From positions 96,427 to 160,426 of the forward strand of contig NZ_FNFL01000007.1 of NCBI RefSeq assembly GCF_900101125.1: 64,000 nucleotides of DNA. Direction: 5' to 3'. The stretch's first letter is position 1, and the number at the start of each line of letters is the position of its first letter. Position numbers and translations under genes: made by a program. Shown in pieces: positions 1 to 8,909 of this stretch. The stretch comes from Sediminibacillus albus. Lineage in GTDB: Bacteria > Bacillota > Bacilli > Bacillales > Amphibacillaceae. The notes under the pieces were generated by a model. It ran no database searches and was not told where the DNA came from. It saw only the letters and a list, made by a program, of their open reading frames with translations.

Positions 1-729
1 GAAGGCAAGCTGCTCGGCACTAAAACGGAAAAAGACGGAACTACACGCTTACAATATGATTTGCTGGCAACCTTTTTTATTAAACAAGGCAATTCCTTTT
101 ATCATGAAGAAGAGAAACGCCGCCATACGGTGTCTATAAAGGAAGAGGAGATAATAAATGACCAGCTCGCTGACCGGCCTGCACTGCCCAAGGATGTGCC
201 TGCTATCTCCGTATTCGGCAAAGAAGAGGATATCCGGGCATCGCGTTTTAATTATGACAGGCGGGCGGCAGTCCAATATGCAGAGCGCTGGTGGAACGAG
301 TACAATCCCAATTACAAAGAATTCGCTGTAGACTGCACGAATTATATTTCCCAATGCTTAGCGGCGGGGGGAGCACCGATGCGAGGCATGCCTAATAAAG
401 GGGAGGGCTGGTGGTACCAAGGAGATAGCTGGAGCTACAGCTGGGCAGTAGCTCATTCGCTGAGGTGGTATTTAAGCGGTTCTACTCAGGGTCTGAAAGG
501 TAGAGAGATGGAAAAGGCAAGCGATCTATCCCCTGGTGATGTGATTTGTTATGACTTTCAGGGGGATGGCCGCTGGGATCATAATACGATCGTTGTGACT
601 AAAGATCTGCAGGGAGAACCACTGGTGAATGCCCATACTGATAACAGCCGACATCGCTACTGGAGCTATGAGGACTCTATGGCATGGACGGAAAATTGCA
701 AATATAAGTTTTTCCGGATCGGCGAATAG
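1..729 (+). CDS. yhbB: Amidase-domain protein (YhbB-like), 5' end cut by window
   Basis: The frame is open from base 1 with no upstream stop, so only the last 242 residues are visible. The C-terminal half looks like an Amidase_6-type domain. A DCTNYISQ segment has the cysteine expected of this papain-like fold, followed by GWWYQGDSWSYSWAVA, a GDVICYDF block, WDHNTIVV and NAHTDN, which would supply His/Asp residues. Such domains are thought to act on peptide or cell-wall amide bonds, but the substrate is unknown. The name rests on the domain and on position: in B. subtilis yhbB precedes cspR/trmL and prkA, as here. The N-terminus, including any signal peptide, lies outside the window. No clear terminator follows the stop. 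Confidence 0.75.
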   Translation, partial: EGKLLGTKTEKDGTTRLQYDLLATFFIKQGNSFYHEEEKRRHTVSIKEEEIINDQLADRPALPKDVPAISVFGKEEDIRASRFNYDRRAAVQYAERWWNEYNPNYKEFAVDCTNYISQCLAAGGAPMRGMPNKGEGWWYQGDSWSYSWAVAHSLRWYLSGSTQGLKGREMEKASDLSPGDVICYDFQGDGRWDHNTIVVTKDLQGEPLVNAHTDNSRHRYWSYEDSMAWTENCKYKFFRIGE

Positions 730-807
730 AGAGGTTTTGTTCATTTTCTAATCTGAAATAGGTTGTTTTGCCGGCATCCAGTGCTGGCTAGTAACTTGGC
801 GGCATTG

Positions 808-816
808 TGGTATAAT
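808..816 (+). promoter_or_regulatory. Extended -10 promoter for trmL
   Basis: TG-G-TATAAT at 808-816 is an extended -10 element 35 bases before the trmL start. No good -35 is visible, as is common for extended -10 promoters. Confidence 0.5.
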
Positions 817-850
817 AACCAGGTTACTAATTTTTTTTGGGGTGAAAAAA

Positions 851-1324
851 GTGGCAATACATGTTGTATTATTTCAGCCGGAAATCCCGGCAAATACGGG
901 AAACATTTCACGGACGTGCCTGGCAACAGACACGACTCTCCATTTGATTCGGCCGCTTGGCTTCTCTACGGATGACAAGATGGTGCGCAGGGCGGGATTG
1001 GATTATTGGCAGGATGTAGATATCAAATATTACGATTCCTTAGAAGAACTATATCAAACCTATCCTCAAGGGGATTTTTATTATATTGAGAACTTCGGTA
1101 CGAAATATTATACAGATTATGACTATAACCGGCCGGAGGAGGATCTATTTTTTGTATTCGGCAGGGAAACGAATGGGATTCCAAAGGAATTGCTGGCAGG
1201 AAAAGAAGACAAATGCCTGCGGGTCCATATGACGGATAAAGTGCGTTCTTTAAACTTATCCAATACAGCGGCCATTATTATTTATGAAGCACTAAGGCAG
1301 CAAGGATTTCCGGGACTGAAATAA
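851..1324 (+). CDS. trmL: tRNA (cytidine(34)-2'-O)-methyltransferase TrmL (SPOUT family)
   Basis: This 157-aa protein is a minimal SPOUT methyltransferase. TrmL methylates the wobble ribose of tRNA-Leu isoacceptors using S-adenosylmethionine. Family signatures are the N-terminal HVVLFQPEIPANTGNISRTC, the FGRETNGIP loop and the C-terminal VRSLNLSNTAAIIIYEALRQ knot segment. I chose the GTG at 851 because GGGGTG (839-844) lies six bases upstream. A GTG at 842 overlaps that ribosome site and would only add MKK. It corresponds to B. subtilis cspR, in the same yhbB-trmL-prkA order. It has its own extended -10 promoter and a strong terminator, so it is probably monocistronic. Confidence 0.92.
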   Translation: MAIHVVLFQPEIPANTGNISRTCLATDTTLHLIRPLGFSTDDKMVRRAGLDYWQDVDIKYYDSLEELYQTYPQGDFYYIENFGTKYYTDYDYNRPEEDLFFVFGRETNGIPKELLAGKEDKCLRVHMTDKVRSLNLSNTAAIIIYEALRQQGFPGLK

Positions 1325-1345
1325 AAAGCAGGACCAGTAAACATA

Positions 1346-1380
1346 AAACCGCCAGCCAATGCAGGCTGGCGGTTTCTTTA
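1346..1380 (+). terminator. Terminator after trmL
   Basis: A 12-bp perfect stem (AAACCGCCAGCC / GGCTGGCGGTTT, loop AATGCA) ends at 1375 and is followed by CTTTA. The stem's A/T-rich ends would let it serve the convergent miniprotein gene too. Confidence 0.85.
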
Positions 1381-1470
1381 TCTCTTTGGTGATTGTTTGG
1401 AGTCATAGCCGGCAGTAAAGATGGAAACGAGAAATACGACAGTAACACCTAAAATCAAAAAAATCCCCAT
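1378..1470 (-). CDS. Predicted 30-aa single-pass membrane miniprotein
   Basis: This short minus-strand frame encodes Met-Gly, a hydrophobic stretch (IFLILGVTVVFLVSIFTAG) long enough for one membrane helix, and a polar tail ending in lysine and arginine. An AAAGGAGG ribosome site lies nine bases before the ATG at 1470. An in-frame ATG three codons earlier abuts that site and is less likely. Upstream on the same strand is a promoter-like pair, TTCACA (1574-1579) and TATAAT (1551-1556), spaced 17 bp. It ends convergently with trmL at the shared terminator. Position between trmL and prkA suggests nothing certain about function. I do not recognise a named family. Confidence 0.6.
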   Translation of the reverse strand: MGIFLILGVTVVFLVSIFTAGYDSKQSPKR

Positions 1471-1550
1471 GGATGACATCCTCCTTTTTCCATTTGCGAT
1501 GTATATTCCTTCTATTAAACATGGTTATATGTATCAATCATACTTTTTCC

Positions 1551-1579
1551 ATTATAACTAATTATTGTTGCCTTGTGAA
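1551..1579 (-). promoter_or_regulatory. Sigma-A promoter for the miniprotein
   Basis: On the minus strand TTCACA (1579-1574) and a perfect TATAAT (1556-1551) are separated by 17 bp, about 80 bases before the miniprotein start. Confidence 0.5.
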
Positions 1580-1588
1580 CTAGAAGCA

Positions 1589-1625
1589 GCAAAATCCCTT
1601 CATAGACTCTGGCGGGATTTTTTGC
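1589..1625. terminator. Terminator-like hairpin in the 1471-1809 gap
   Basis: GCAAAATCCC pairs with GGGATTTTTTGC across a 15-base loop, giving U-rich tails on both strands. No gene obviously ends here on the plus strand. It may insulate prkA from upstream transcription. Confidence 0.4.
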
Positions 1626-1662
1626 AAGGGAACGCAAAAGTTGAATACATTGCCAGCGTTAT

Positions 1663-1691
1663 TCATGTTCGAAGCGTTGCCTACATAGATT
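1663..1691 (+). promoter_or_regulatory. Sigma-E-like promoter for prkA
   Basis: TCATGTT (1663-1669) and CATAGATT (1684-1691) are separated by 14 bp. They match the sigma-E pattern KMATATT-N14-CATAYAHT at 6/7 and 7/8 positions as I recall the consensus. B. subtilis prkA belongs to the sigma-E regulon. Confidence 0.55.
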
Positions 1692-1809
1692 AAAGTAACC
1701 ATCTTTTAAGGATGAATACCAAAGGAAAGCAGGAGAGAAGAAAAGAACCTTTGCTATTGACTGGATGGCTGGGTTATTCTGTTAAATTACTTCTGGGGAG
1801 GATGTAGGA

Positions 1810-3708
1810 ATGGATATTCTGAAAAAAATCCAGAATCATAGAGAAGATCAGGAAAGGCTGAAATGGGAAGGTACCTTAGCAGATTACTTGGAATTATTGA
1901 AAAAACGGCCTTATTTAGCTCAGTCTGCCCACTCAAGAGTTTATAGCATGATTAAGCATAAGGGCGTAAATGAGCGTGAGGATGGTGTGAAAACATACAA
2001 ATTTTTCGAAAATGATCTTTACGGCCTTGATGAAGCGCTGGAAAGACTGGTGGAAGAGTACTTTCATCCGGCAGCCAGAAGGCTTGATGTAAAGAAAAGA
2101 ATTCTCTTGTTAATGGGTCCTGTAAGCGGCGGTAAGTCTACTTTAGTTTCCTTGCTTAAACGGGGATTGGAGCAATATACCTTGACAGACGAAGGTGCTG
2201 TCTATGCGATTAAAGGCTGTCCCATGCACGAAGATCCGTTACATTTGATTCCACCGCATTTACGTGGAGACTTTGAACAGGAATATGGAATCAGGATTGA
2301 AGGAAACTTGTCTCCGCTTAATACGATGAAACTGGAAACGGAGTATGGTGGCCGGATTGAAGATGTCCAAGTAGAACGGATTTTCTTTTCAGAAGATAAG
2401 CGGACAGGTATTGGCACTTTTAGTCCCTCTGATCCAAAGTCACAAGACATTGCCGATTTAACAGGATCTATCGACTTTTCTACGATTGCCGAATACGGTT
2501 CGGAATCTGACCCGCGTGCCTACCGGTTTGATGGGGAATTAAATAAAGCAAACCGCGGGATTATGGAGTTTCAGGAAATGCTGAAATGTGATGAAAAGTT
2601 TCTTTGGCATCTCTTATCCCTCACTCAAGAAGGGAATTTCAAGGCGGGCAGATTTGCTTTGATTTCGGCGGATGAGTTGATTGTGGCCCACACCAATGAA
2701 TCGGAGTACCGCTCGTTCATCGCCAACAAAAAAAATGAAGCCCTTCATTCCCGGATGATTGTTATGCCTGTTCCTTACAATCTAAAATTAAGCGAAGAGG
2801 AAAGAATATATAAGAAAATGATTAATGAAAGTGATATTAAAGACGTCCATATCGCTCCCCATACGTTGAGAATAGCCGCCATGTTTACGGTGTTAACACG
2901 ATTGAAGGAATCCAACCGGGGCAGTATCAACTTACTGAAGAAATTGTACTTATATGACGGCCAGGATGTCGAAGGATACAGTGATGCGGATGTACTTGAA
3001 TTGAAAAAAGAATTTTCCGATGAAGGCATGGGCGGTATTGATCCTCGTTATGTTATCAACAGAATTTCTTCCACAATCATAAAAAAAGAAATGACGGCAA
3101 TCAATGCTTTAGATGTTCTCCGCTCATTGAAAGATGGTCTTGATAGCCACGCTTCTATCTCTAAAGATGATAAAGAACGGTATATGAATTTTATTTCCAT
3201 TGCTCGTAAGGAATATGATGAGATCGCTAAAAAAGAAGTGCAAAAAGCGTTTGTTTACTCTTATGAAGAATCTGCCAAGACATTGATGGAAAATTATCTT
3301 GATAACGTCGAGGCGTATTGTAACAAGTCGAAGCTCCATGACCCGTTGACTGGAGAAGAAATGCATCCAGACGAAAAGCTGATGCGTTCAATCGAAGAAC
3401 AAATAGGGATATCGGAAAATGCCAAAAAAGCCTTCCGGGAAGAAATATTAATTAGAATATCTGCCTATGCAAGAAAAGGAAGGAAATTTGATTATCAATC
3501 ACACGAGCGGTTAAGGGAAGCAATCCAGAAAAAATTGTTTGCAGACCTGAAAGATGTCGTGAAGATTACTACATCCAGCAAAACTCCTGACGAGCAGCAA
3601 TTGAAAAAGATAAATGAAGTGGTAGCTACCTTAATTGACGAGTACGGCTACAACCCAATTTCTGCCAATGAGTTACTTCGTTATGTCGGTAGTCTGTTGA
3701 ATCGCTGA
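1810..3708 (+). CDS. prkA: PrkA/YeaG-family serine protein kinase or AAA+ protein
   Basis: The 632-aa length and sequence fit PrkA (YeaG in enterics). The N-terminal part is an AAA+ module with a Walker A loop GPVSGGKST at residues 103-111. The C-terminal part is the PrkA domain once proposed to resemble eukaryotic kinases. B. subtilis PrkA is a mother-cell protein with reported kinase and, later, Lon-like protease activity affecting sigma-K, so its biochemistry is disputed. The ATG at 1810 follows GGGGAGGATG. A sigma-E-like promoter lies about 120 bases upstream, supporting sporulation expression. YhbH (17.3 kb) and SpoVR (63 kb) are its conserved partners in many genomes. Repeat copy A begins just after the stop and supplies a hairpin that could terminate transcription. 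Confidence 0.95.
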   Translation: MDILKKIQNHREDQERLKWEGTLADYLELLKKRPYLAQSAHSRVYSMIKHKGVNEREDGVKTYKFFENDLYGLDEALERLVEEYFHPAARRLDVKKRILLLMGPVSGGKSTLVSLLKRGLEQYTLTDEGAVYAIKGCPMHEDPLHLIPPHLRGDFEQEYGIRIEGNLSPLNTMKLETEYGGRIEDVQVERIFFSEDKRTGIGTFSPSDPKSQDIADLTGSIDFSTIAEYGSESDPRAYRFDGELNKANRGIMEFQEMLKCDEKFLWHLLSLTQEGNFKAGRFALISADELIVAHTNESEYRSFIANKKNEALHSRMIVMPVPYNLKLSEEERIYKKMINESDIKDVHIAPHTLRIAAMFTVLTRLKESNRGSINLLKKLYLYDGQDVEGYSDADVLELKKEFSDEGMGGIDPRYVINRISSTIIKKEMTAINALDVLRSLKDGLDSHASISKDDKERYMNFISIARKEYDEIAKKEVQKAFVYSYEESAKTLMENYLDNVEAYCNKSKLHDPLTGEEMHPDEKLMRSIEEQIGISENAKKAFREEILIRISAYARKGRKFDYQSHERLREAIQKKLFADLKDVVKITTSSKTPDEQQLKKINEVVATLIDEYGYNPISANELLRYVGSLLNR

Positions 3709-3727
3709 TCAAGCAGAAGAGGTTTAG

Positions 3728-4220
3728 AGCAAAAGTATAGCGGCTAAAGCAAAAATCGAACGATGATTCGAAATCCTTAGGATTCGAGCTCGTTCGATTT
3801 TTCTTTTCGAATGTTTCATATAACCTGCGGACCCAGTAACAACTCTATTTCTTCCTTCTGACAAGGTTAAACTTGCGCCGACAGAATACTTTCCATGGGC
3901 ACGGCTTCATCCTCCTTGAAAATAAAGGATCCATGTTCTACGTGCGCTGAGATGGCTGTTCTTACTACCTTGCATGACGACCGCGATCTCAAGTAAACCA
4001 TAAGCATTTGTGTACAGCTGAAACCAGTACGCTGACTTTCAGAGGAGGAAATCCACGGAGACTCCTGCGGGAGGAAAGGCCTCGGTGAGACCCCGCAGAG
4101 CGCAAGCTCGAGGAGGCTCACCAGCCGCCCGCGGAAAGCGTAGTGTATTTCCGTAGCGCCGTACTAGCGTTTATCCGATACTATTAAGAAATTTCCTTCT
4201 AATGTTATGTCCCAAGTCCT
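3728..4220 (-). repeat. Composite intergenic repeat, copy A (outer element reversed)
   Basis: This copy reads on the minus strand. Its end hairpin (3751-3802, arms AAAAATCGAACGATGATTCG and a near-complement) lies next to prkA, preceded by the degenerate terminal sequence AAAAGTATAGCGGCTAAAGC. The other terminus, ATGTTATGTCCCAA, is near 4215. Inside is the GC-rich segment 3982-4158, inverted relative to the outer element. It carries CTCC-TGCG-GGAG and GAGC-GCAA-GCTC mini-hairpins. The 600-base gap between prkA and the BCCT gene contains no plausible gene apart from this repeat. Confidence 0.8.
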
Positions 4221-4235
4221 TTTATTTTTTTACAA

Positions 4236-4260
4236 GTTTAAGGCTTTTTTGCCTGGGCAA
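4236..4260 (+). promoter_or_regulatory. Possible sigma-B promoter before the BCCT gene
   Basis: GTTTAA (4236-4241), 13 bp, then GGGCAA (4255-4260) resembles sigma-B (GTTTAA-N12-14-GGGTAT) with two -10 mismatches. General-stress control would suit an osmoprotectant carrier, but the match is weak. Confidence 0.3.
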
Positions 4261-4296
4261 TAGGTTATAAGTATCTCTTCAGTAAGTATTAGGAAT

Positions 4297-4311
4297 AGGG
4301 GTGATCTTATC
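4297..4311 (+). promoter_or_regulatory. Ribosome site pointing to a non-canonical ATC start
   Basis: AGGGGTG (4297-4303) is followed five bases later by ATC GAC AAA AAG. It is the only Shine-Dalgarno-like sequence near the 5' end of the BCCT reading frame. Confidence 0.45.
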
Positions 4312-5805
4312 GACAAAAAGAAACCAGGAATTGTTTTTTATATATCAGTGACTGTATTGGCTGGTTTTGTCCTGTGGGGGGCAGCGGCACCTTCTCATAT
4401 GAGCCAAACTTCTTCAGCGATGCTTGATTGGATGATTGCTAACTTTAGCTGGTTCTATATGTTTGCCACTACTATATATGTAGGGTTTTGCTTTTATTTA
4501 GCTTTTAGCAGTCATAGGAAAATAAAGCTTGGCAAGCAGGATAGTGAACCAGCCTATTCCTTTTTTTCCTGGATTGGCATGCTGTTTGCAGCTGGTATGG
4601 GTGTTGGCCTTGTGTTTTGGGGGGTAGCAGAGCCGATTTCCCATTATGCTTCTCCGCCTCCAGGAATCGAAGCGGAAACAGATCAAGCTGCAAAAGCAGC
4701 TTTGAAATATAGTGTGTTTCATTGGACGATTCAGCCATGGGCTATTTACGCCATTATTGGAATGGCTATCGCTTATTTTAAATTTCGCAAAGGACGGGCC
4801 GGATTAATCAGCCATGCCTTTCATCCATTAATTGGGGACAGAGTTAATGGGCCGGCGGGAAAAGTGATCAACATCATTGCAACTCTAGCAACAGCAATCG
4901 GTATTGCGACTACCTTTGGCTTAAGCGCCATGCAGGTTAGCGGCGGCTTAAGCGAGGTGTTTGGGACACCCAATAACTCTGCTTCCCAGATGGTTGTCAT
5001 AGCGGTAGTTGGCATTCTATTTATGGCTGCTGTCATGAAAGGCCTCGATAAGGGAATCAGGATGCTGAGCAACGCCAATCTTGGATTAGCCGCAGTATTG
5101 CTCGCTGCAGTAATAGTTTTAGGTCCGACTATTTTTATATTGGATAATCTCGCTTCAACCTTGGGAAACTATTTGCGTGATTATTTATCTTTAAGTTTGG
5201 AAGTGAATCCTTATGCGAACAGCGGCTGGCAAGGGCAGTGGACGATCTTTTACTGGGCTTGGCTGATTGCCTGGTCTCCATTCGTCGGTACCTTTATAGC
5301 CAGGGTTTCCAGAGGGAGGACGATTCAGGAATTTATTCTTGGTGCCTTGTTGTTTCCCGCACTGCTTGGGGCGGTATGGTTTGTCGCATTTGGCGGCACC
5401 GCTATTCATCTGCAAATGTTTCAAGGAGCAAACCTTGCGGAGCCTGCCCAGAAAAATGCAGAGGTAGCATTATTTATTATGCTGGATCAATTACCGTTAG
5501 GAACAGTCCTTAGCGTGCTCGGTCTGCTGTTAATCACTATATTCTTCGCTACATCGGCCGCATCTGCGACTTATGTGCTTGGCATGTTATCTTCAAAGGG
5601 GACGTTAAACCCTCGAAAAAGCACGCAAACGGTATGGGGGCTTTTAATTGCGGGTACAGCTGCAATCCTGCTGTTGAGCGGCGGTCTGGAGGCTCTTCAA
5701 GCAGTCGCGGTTGTAACGGCACTTCCTTTTGCTGTTCTTATTTTAATGATATGCATCTCACTGGGGATCGAATTAAGAAGGGAAAGTAAAAGGCATTCTG
5801 ATTAG
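4309..5805 (+). CDS. BCCT-family betaine/carnitine/choline transporter (OpuD-like)
   Basis: This is a roughly 498-aa secondary transporter with about 12 membrane segments. The diagnostic BCCT block GVGLVFWGVAEPISHYASPP and the later FYWAWLIAWSPFVGTFIARVSRGRT segment are intact. It imports glycine betaine or a related trimethylammonium solute with sodium, as B. subtilis OpuD does. The start is unusual. The first canonical codon (GTG 4348) lacks a ribosome site and would cut into the first membrane helix. AGGGGTG (4297-4303) instead places initiation at ATC 4309, giving Ile/Met-DKKKPGIVFYISVTVLAGFVLWG. No ATG, GTG or TTG lies in frame between the upstream stop (4261) and 4348. A sequencing indel is the alternative. 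A terminator follows. Confidence 0.9.
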   Translation: MDKKKPGIVFYISVTVLAGFVLWGAAAPSHMSQTSSAMLDWMIANFSWFYMFATTIYVGFCFYLAFSSHRKIKLGKQDSEPAYSFFSWIGMLFAAGMGVGLVFWGVAEPISHYASPPPGIEAETDQAAKAALKYSVFHWTIQPWAIYAIIGMAIAYFKFRKGRAGLISHAFHPLIGDRVNGPAGKVINIIATLATAIGIATTFGLSAMQVSGGLSEVFGTPNNSASQMVVIAVVGILFMAAVMKGLDKGIRMLSNANLGLAAVLLAAVIVLGPTIFILDNLASTLGNYLRDYLSLSLEVNPYANSGWQGQWTIFYWAWLIAWSPFVGTFIARVSRGRTIQEFILGALLFPALLGAVWFVAFGGTAIHLQMFQGANLAEPAQKNAEVALFIMLDQLPLGTVLSVLGLLLITIFFATSAASATYVLGMLSSKGTLNPRKSTQTVWGLLIAGTAAILLLSGGLEALQAVAVVTALPFAVLILMICISLGIELRRESKRHSD

Positions 5806-5837
5806 TCCAGTAATCATTTTTACTGGGCTTTTAGTTT
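5804..5837 (+). terminator. Terminator after the BCCT gene
   Basis: AGTCCAGTAA (5804-5813) pairs with TTACTGGGCT (5820-5829) over 10 bp with one G-T pair, followed by a T-rich tract. Confidence 0.75.
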
Positions 5838-5923
5838 TTTGCTGTAAGACTCAGGTATTGATAACATTAAGCCCGTAAAGCGATAAGCAGTTCAAGTTTT
5901 TGCCGGTTCGTGTAGAGAAGTTA

Positions 5924-5952
5924 TTGTTTCCTTGATTAAAATAGGGTATATT
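5924..5952 (+). promoter_or_regulatory. Sigma-A promoter for odhAB
   Basis: TTGTTT (5924-5929) and TATATT (5947-5952) are spaced 17 bp, about 95 bases before the odhA start. Confidence 0.45.
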
Positions 5953-6047
5953 AGTTGATGTAGAAAGAGGTCAGTTCTATAATGGTCATTGAGTGTTTAA
6001 TGACGTCAATTGATGGAGAAAGTGAACTTCTAATGGGGGTATAAGTC

Positions 6048-8909
6048 GTGACACAGCAAGAATCTAGTGGAAGATTCTGGGAGAAATTCCATGGTCCAAA
6101 CATGGGGTATATTGAAGAACAGTATGATATGTATAAACAAGATCCTTCAGCAATTGATCCTTCTCTTAAAGAGATGTTCGATCAGTATGGAGCACCAGAG
6201 TGGTTAAGACAATCAGGGGGATTGCAGCAAGCCGATTTAGGAACAACTTCAGCCAGTGATATAAAAAAGCTAACCTCGACAATGAAACTTGTGGAGGCTA
6301 TTCGCCGTTACGGGCATTTAGAAGCAGACATATATCCTGTCGGAAAAGAAAAAAACAGGAAGACAGAATTAGTCGATCCAAGTTATTATGGTTTGTCGAA
6401 CGAAGATTTGGAAGCGATTCCTGCGAACTGGATTTGGGAACAAGCGCCATCTAACGTGGATAATGCGTTAGAAGTAGTCAACCTGCTAAAGGAAAATTAT
6501 GTAGGAACGATTTCGTTTGAATATGACCATGTGAATAATGATGATGAGCGAAAATGGCTTCAGGATAAAATAGATACCAGCGCTTTTGCTTTATCTTTGA
6601 GTAAGGAAGACAAGAAACAATTATTGAAAAGATTGACAGAAGTTGAAGGGTTTGAAAGTTTCCTTGCCAAGACATTTGTCGGTCAAAAACGTTTTTCTAT
6701 TGAAGGCTTGGAAATGATGATTCCCATGCTGGATAAAGCAGTAAGGAACTCCTTTACAGATGAAACGGAACAGATAATGATGGGCATGGCTCACAGGGGA
6801 CGGTTGAGCGTTTTGTCTCATGTGCTCGGCAAGCCTTATGACAAAATATTTTCTGAATTTCACTACTCTTCGGATAAAGAATTAATGCCTTCGGCAGGTT
6901 CGAAAGGGATTAACTATGGATGGACAGGTGATGTGAAATACCACTTCGGTGCCGTTACCAGCTTAGGCGAAGATGAGGTTTCACCTACAAGAATTACGCT
7001 GGCTCACAACCCTTCCCATCTGGAATTCATTAATCCTGTAGTGGAAGGATTTACGAGAGCTGCACAGGAGGACTCTTCCCAGTCAGGCGCTCCGGAACAC
7101 GATCAGAATAAAGCTTTCAGCATCCTGATTCACGGGGATGCCGCCTTTATTGGCGAAGGAGTTGTTGCTGAAACGCTGAATATGAGCGATCTTCCAGGAT
7201 ATCGGACTGGCGGTACGCTTCATTTAATAGCAAATAATTTAGTTGGCTTCACCACTGGTCAGGACCAGGGGAGATCAACTAGATATGCAAGTGACCTAGC
7301 GAAGGGATTTGAAATTCCAATTATCCATGTCAATGCGGATGATCCAGAAGCATGTGTATCTGCAATGGCGCTTGCTTATGAGTACCGGCAAACCTTCCAT
7401 AAAGATTTCCTGATCGATTTAGTCGGTTACCGCAGGTACGGACATAACGAAATGGATGAGCCTCGTGCAACCCAGCCTCAATTGTATAAAGAAATTGACA
7501 GCCATGAAACAGTTGCCGTCCTTTATGCAAAACGGCTTCAGGAAGAAGGCATTATTGGCGAAGGTGAATACGACGAAATTAAAAACGAACGGGAGCAGGA
7601 GCTCCGTGATATTTTTAACAACATGATGGAAAACAAAACAGATGAACCTGAACCAAAGCCTGCTCCAGAGGCTTTGTCCAATGGTTTGGATGGCATCAAA
7701 ACGGCATTGCCTCTTGAACAGCTAAGAGAGTTGAATGAAGGCCTGTTAAAGCGTCCAGAAGGTTTTAATGGCTTTAAGAAGCTTGAAAAGATTCTTAAAA
7801 AACGCGGTGAAGCATTAGAAGAAGGTAAAAAGGCTGACTGGGCCACTGCTGAAACGCTGGCATATGCTTCGATTTTACAAGAAGGAATACCGATCAGGCT
7901 TACCGGCCAGGATTCTGAACGTGGAACTTTTGCCCACAGGCATTTAGTATTGCACGATGTAGAAACCGGCGATACGTATTGTCCGATGCAGGGATTGGAA
8001 CAAGCAAAAGCTTCTTTTGCTATCCATAACAGTCCGTTATCAGAAGCTGGAGTGTTAGGCTTTGAATATGGCTACAGTGTCCAGTCGCCGAACACATTAG
8101 TTCTTTGGGAAGCACAATTTGGTGACTTTGCCAATGCTGGCCAGGTTATTTTTGATCAGTTTATTGCAGCAGGCCGTGCCAAGTGGGGAGAAAAGTCCAA
8201 TATGGTACTATTGCTTCCTCATGGATATGAAGGCCAGGGACCAGAGCACTCAAGTGCCAGGCTGGAACGTTTTCTACAATTGGCAGCGGAAAACAACTGG
8301 ATTGTTGCGAACGTGACAACAAGTGCCCAGTATTTCCACCTGCTTCGCCGGCAGGCAGCATTAGGCGGCAAGGATTCCGCCCGTCCGTTGGTGGTAATGA
8401 CACCGAAAAGCTTATTGCGTAATCAGCGTGTAGCTTCTTCCGCGGAAGAATTCAGCGAGAAGAATTTTGAAAAGCTGATCGCCCAGCCAGGGCTGCCGAA
8501 AACGACAAAAAAGGCAAAACGTCTAGTCATCGGCAGCGGAAAAGTAATGGTCGATATTGCCGAAACAATGAGCCAAAATGAGAAACAAGTAGACGATATT
8601 CATATTGTTCGCCTGGAACAAATTTACCCATTCCCGCAAAAGGAATTGGAAAAGATTCTAAAGGGCTGTCCGAATGTCGAAGAAGTTATTTGGGTTCAGG
8701 AAGAACCTAGAAACATGGGAAGCTGGAATTTTGTCAAGGAGATTCTTTTCAATTTGTTGGAAGATAATCAACAGCTTCATTATGTTGGTCGTCCGGATCG
8801 TTCATCACCAGCGGTTGGAGAACCTAATATTCACAAAACAGAGCAAAAACGCATCGTGCATGAAGCCTTAAAGCTGTCTAAAGGAGGAGATTCCAATGAA
8901 GGAAATTAA
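6048..8909 (+). CDS. odhA: 2-oxoglutarate dehydrogenase E1 component
   Basis: The 953-aa protein is the thiamine-diphosphate-dependent E1 subunit of the 2-oxoglutarate dehydrogenase complex. It decarboxylates 2-oxoglutarate and succinylates the lipoyl arm of E2 in the TCA cycle. Visible E1 landmarks are [21 protein letters not shown], the [20 protein letters not shown] cofactor segment, [15 protein letters not shown] and the C-terminal [20 protein letters not shown]. The GTG start at 6048 follows TGGGGGTATAAG. Length is close to B. subtilis OdhA (about 944 aa). The end overlaps odhB by 14 bp, indicating translational coupling. The E3 subunit is not in the window and is normally encoded with pyruvate dehydrogenase. 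Confidence 0.97.
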   Translation: MTQQESSGRFWEKFHGPNMGYIEEQYDMYKQDPSAIDPSLKEMFDQYGAPEWLRQSGGLQQADLGTTSASDIKKLTSTMKLVEAIRRYGHLEADIYPVGKEKNRKTELVDPSYYGLSNEDLEAIPANWIWEQAPSNVDNALEVVNLLKENYVGTISFEYDHVNNDDERKWLQDKIDTSAFALSLSKEDKKQLLKRLTEVEGFESFLAKTFVGQKRFSIEGLEMMIPMLDKAVRNSFTDETEQIMMGMAHRGRLSVLSHVLGKPYDKIFSEFHYSSDKELMPSAGSKGINYGWTGDVKYHFGAVTSLGEDEVSPTRITLAHNPSHLEFINPVVEGFTRAAQEDSSQSGAPEHDQNKAFSILIHGDAAFIGEGVVAETLNMSDLPGYRTGGTLHLIANNLVGFTTGQDQGRSTRYASDLAKGFEIPIIHVNADDPEACVSAMALAYEYRQTFHKDFLIDLVGYRRYGHNEMDEPRATQPQLYKEIDSHETVAVLYAKRLQEEGIIGEGEYDEIKNEREQELRDIFNNMMENKTDEPEPKPAPEALSNGLDGIKTALPLEQLRELNEGLLKRPEGFNGFKKLEKILKKRGEALEEGKKADWATAETLAYASILQEGIPIRLTGQDSERGTFAHRHLVLHDVETGDTYCPMQGLEQAKASFAIHNSPLSEAGVLGFEYGYSVQSPNTLVLWEAQFGDFANAGQVIFDQFIAAGRAKWGEKSNMVLLLPHGYEGQGPEHSSARLERFLQLAAENNWIVANVTTSAQYFHLLRRQAALGGKDSARPLVVMTPKSLLRNQRVASSAEEFSEKNFEKLIAQPGLPKTTKKAKRLVIGSGKVMVDIAETMSQNEKQVDDIHIVRLEQIYPFPQKELEKILKGCPNVEEVIWVQEEPRNMGSWNFVKEILFNLLEDNQQLHYVGRPDRSSPAVGEPNIHKTEQKRIVHEALKLSKGGDSNEGN

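Noticed and set aside
3867-4121. Minus-strand ORFs inside repeat copies (also 20941-21210, 25443-25724, 62180-62563)
   Set aside because: They read through the repeated GC-rich segment, share the same translated phrase because the DNA is repeated, lack ribosome sites and vary in frame between copies.
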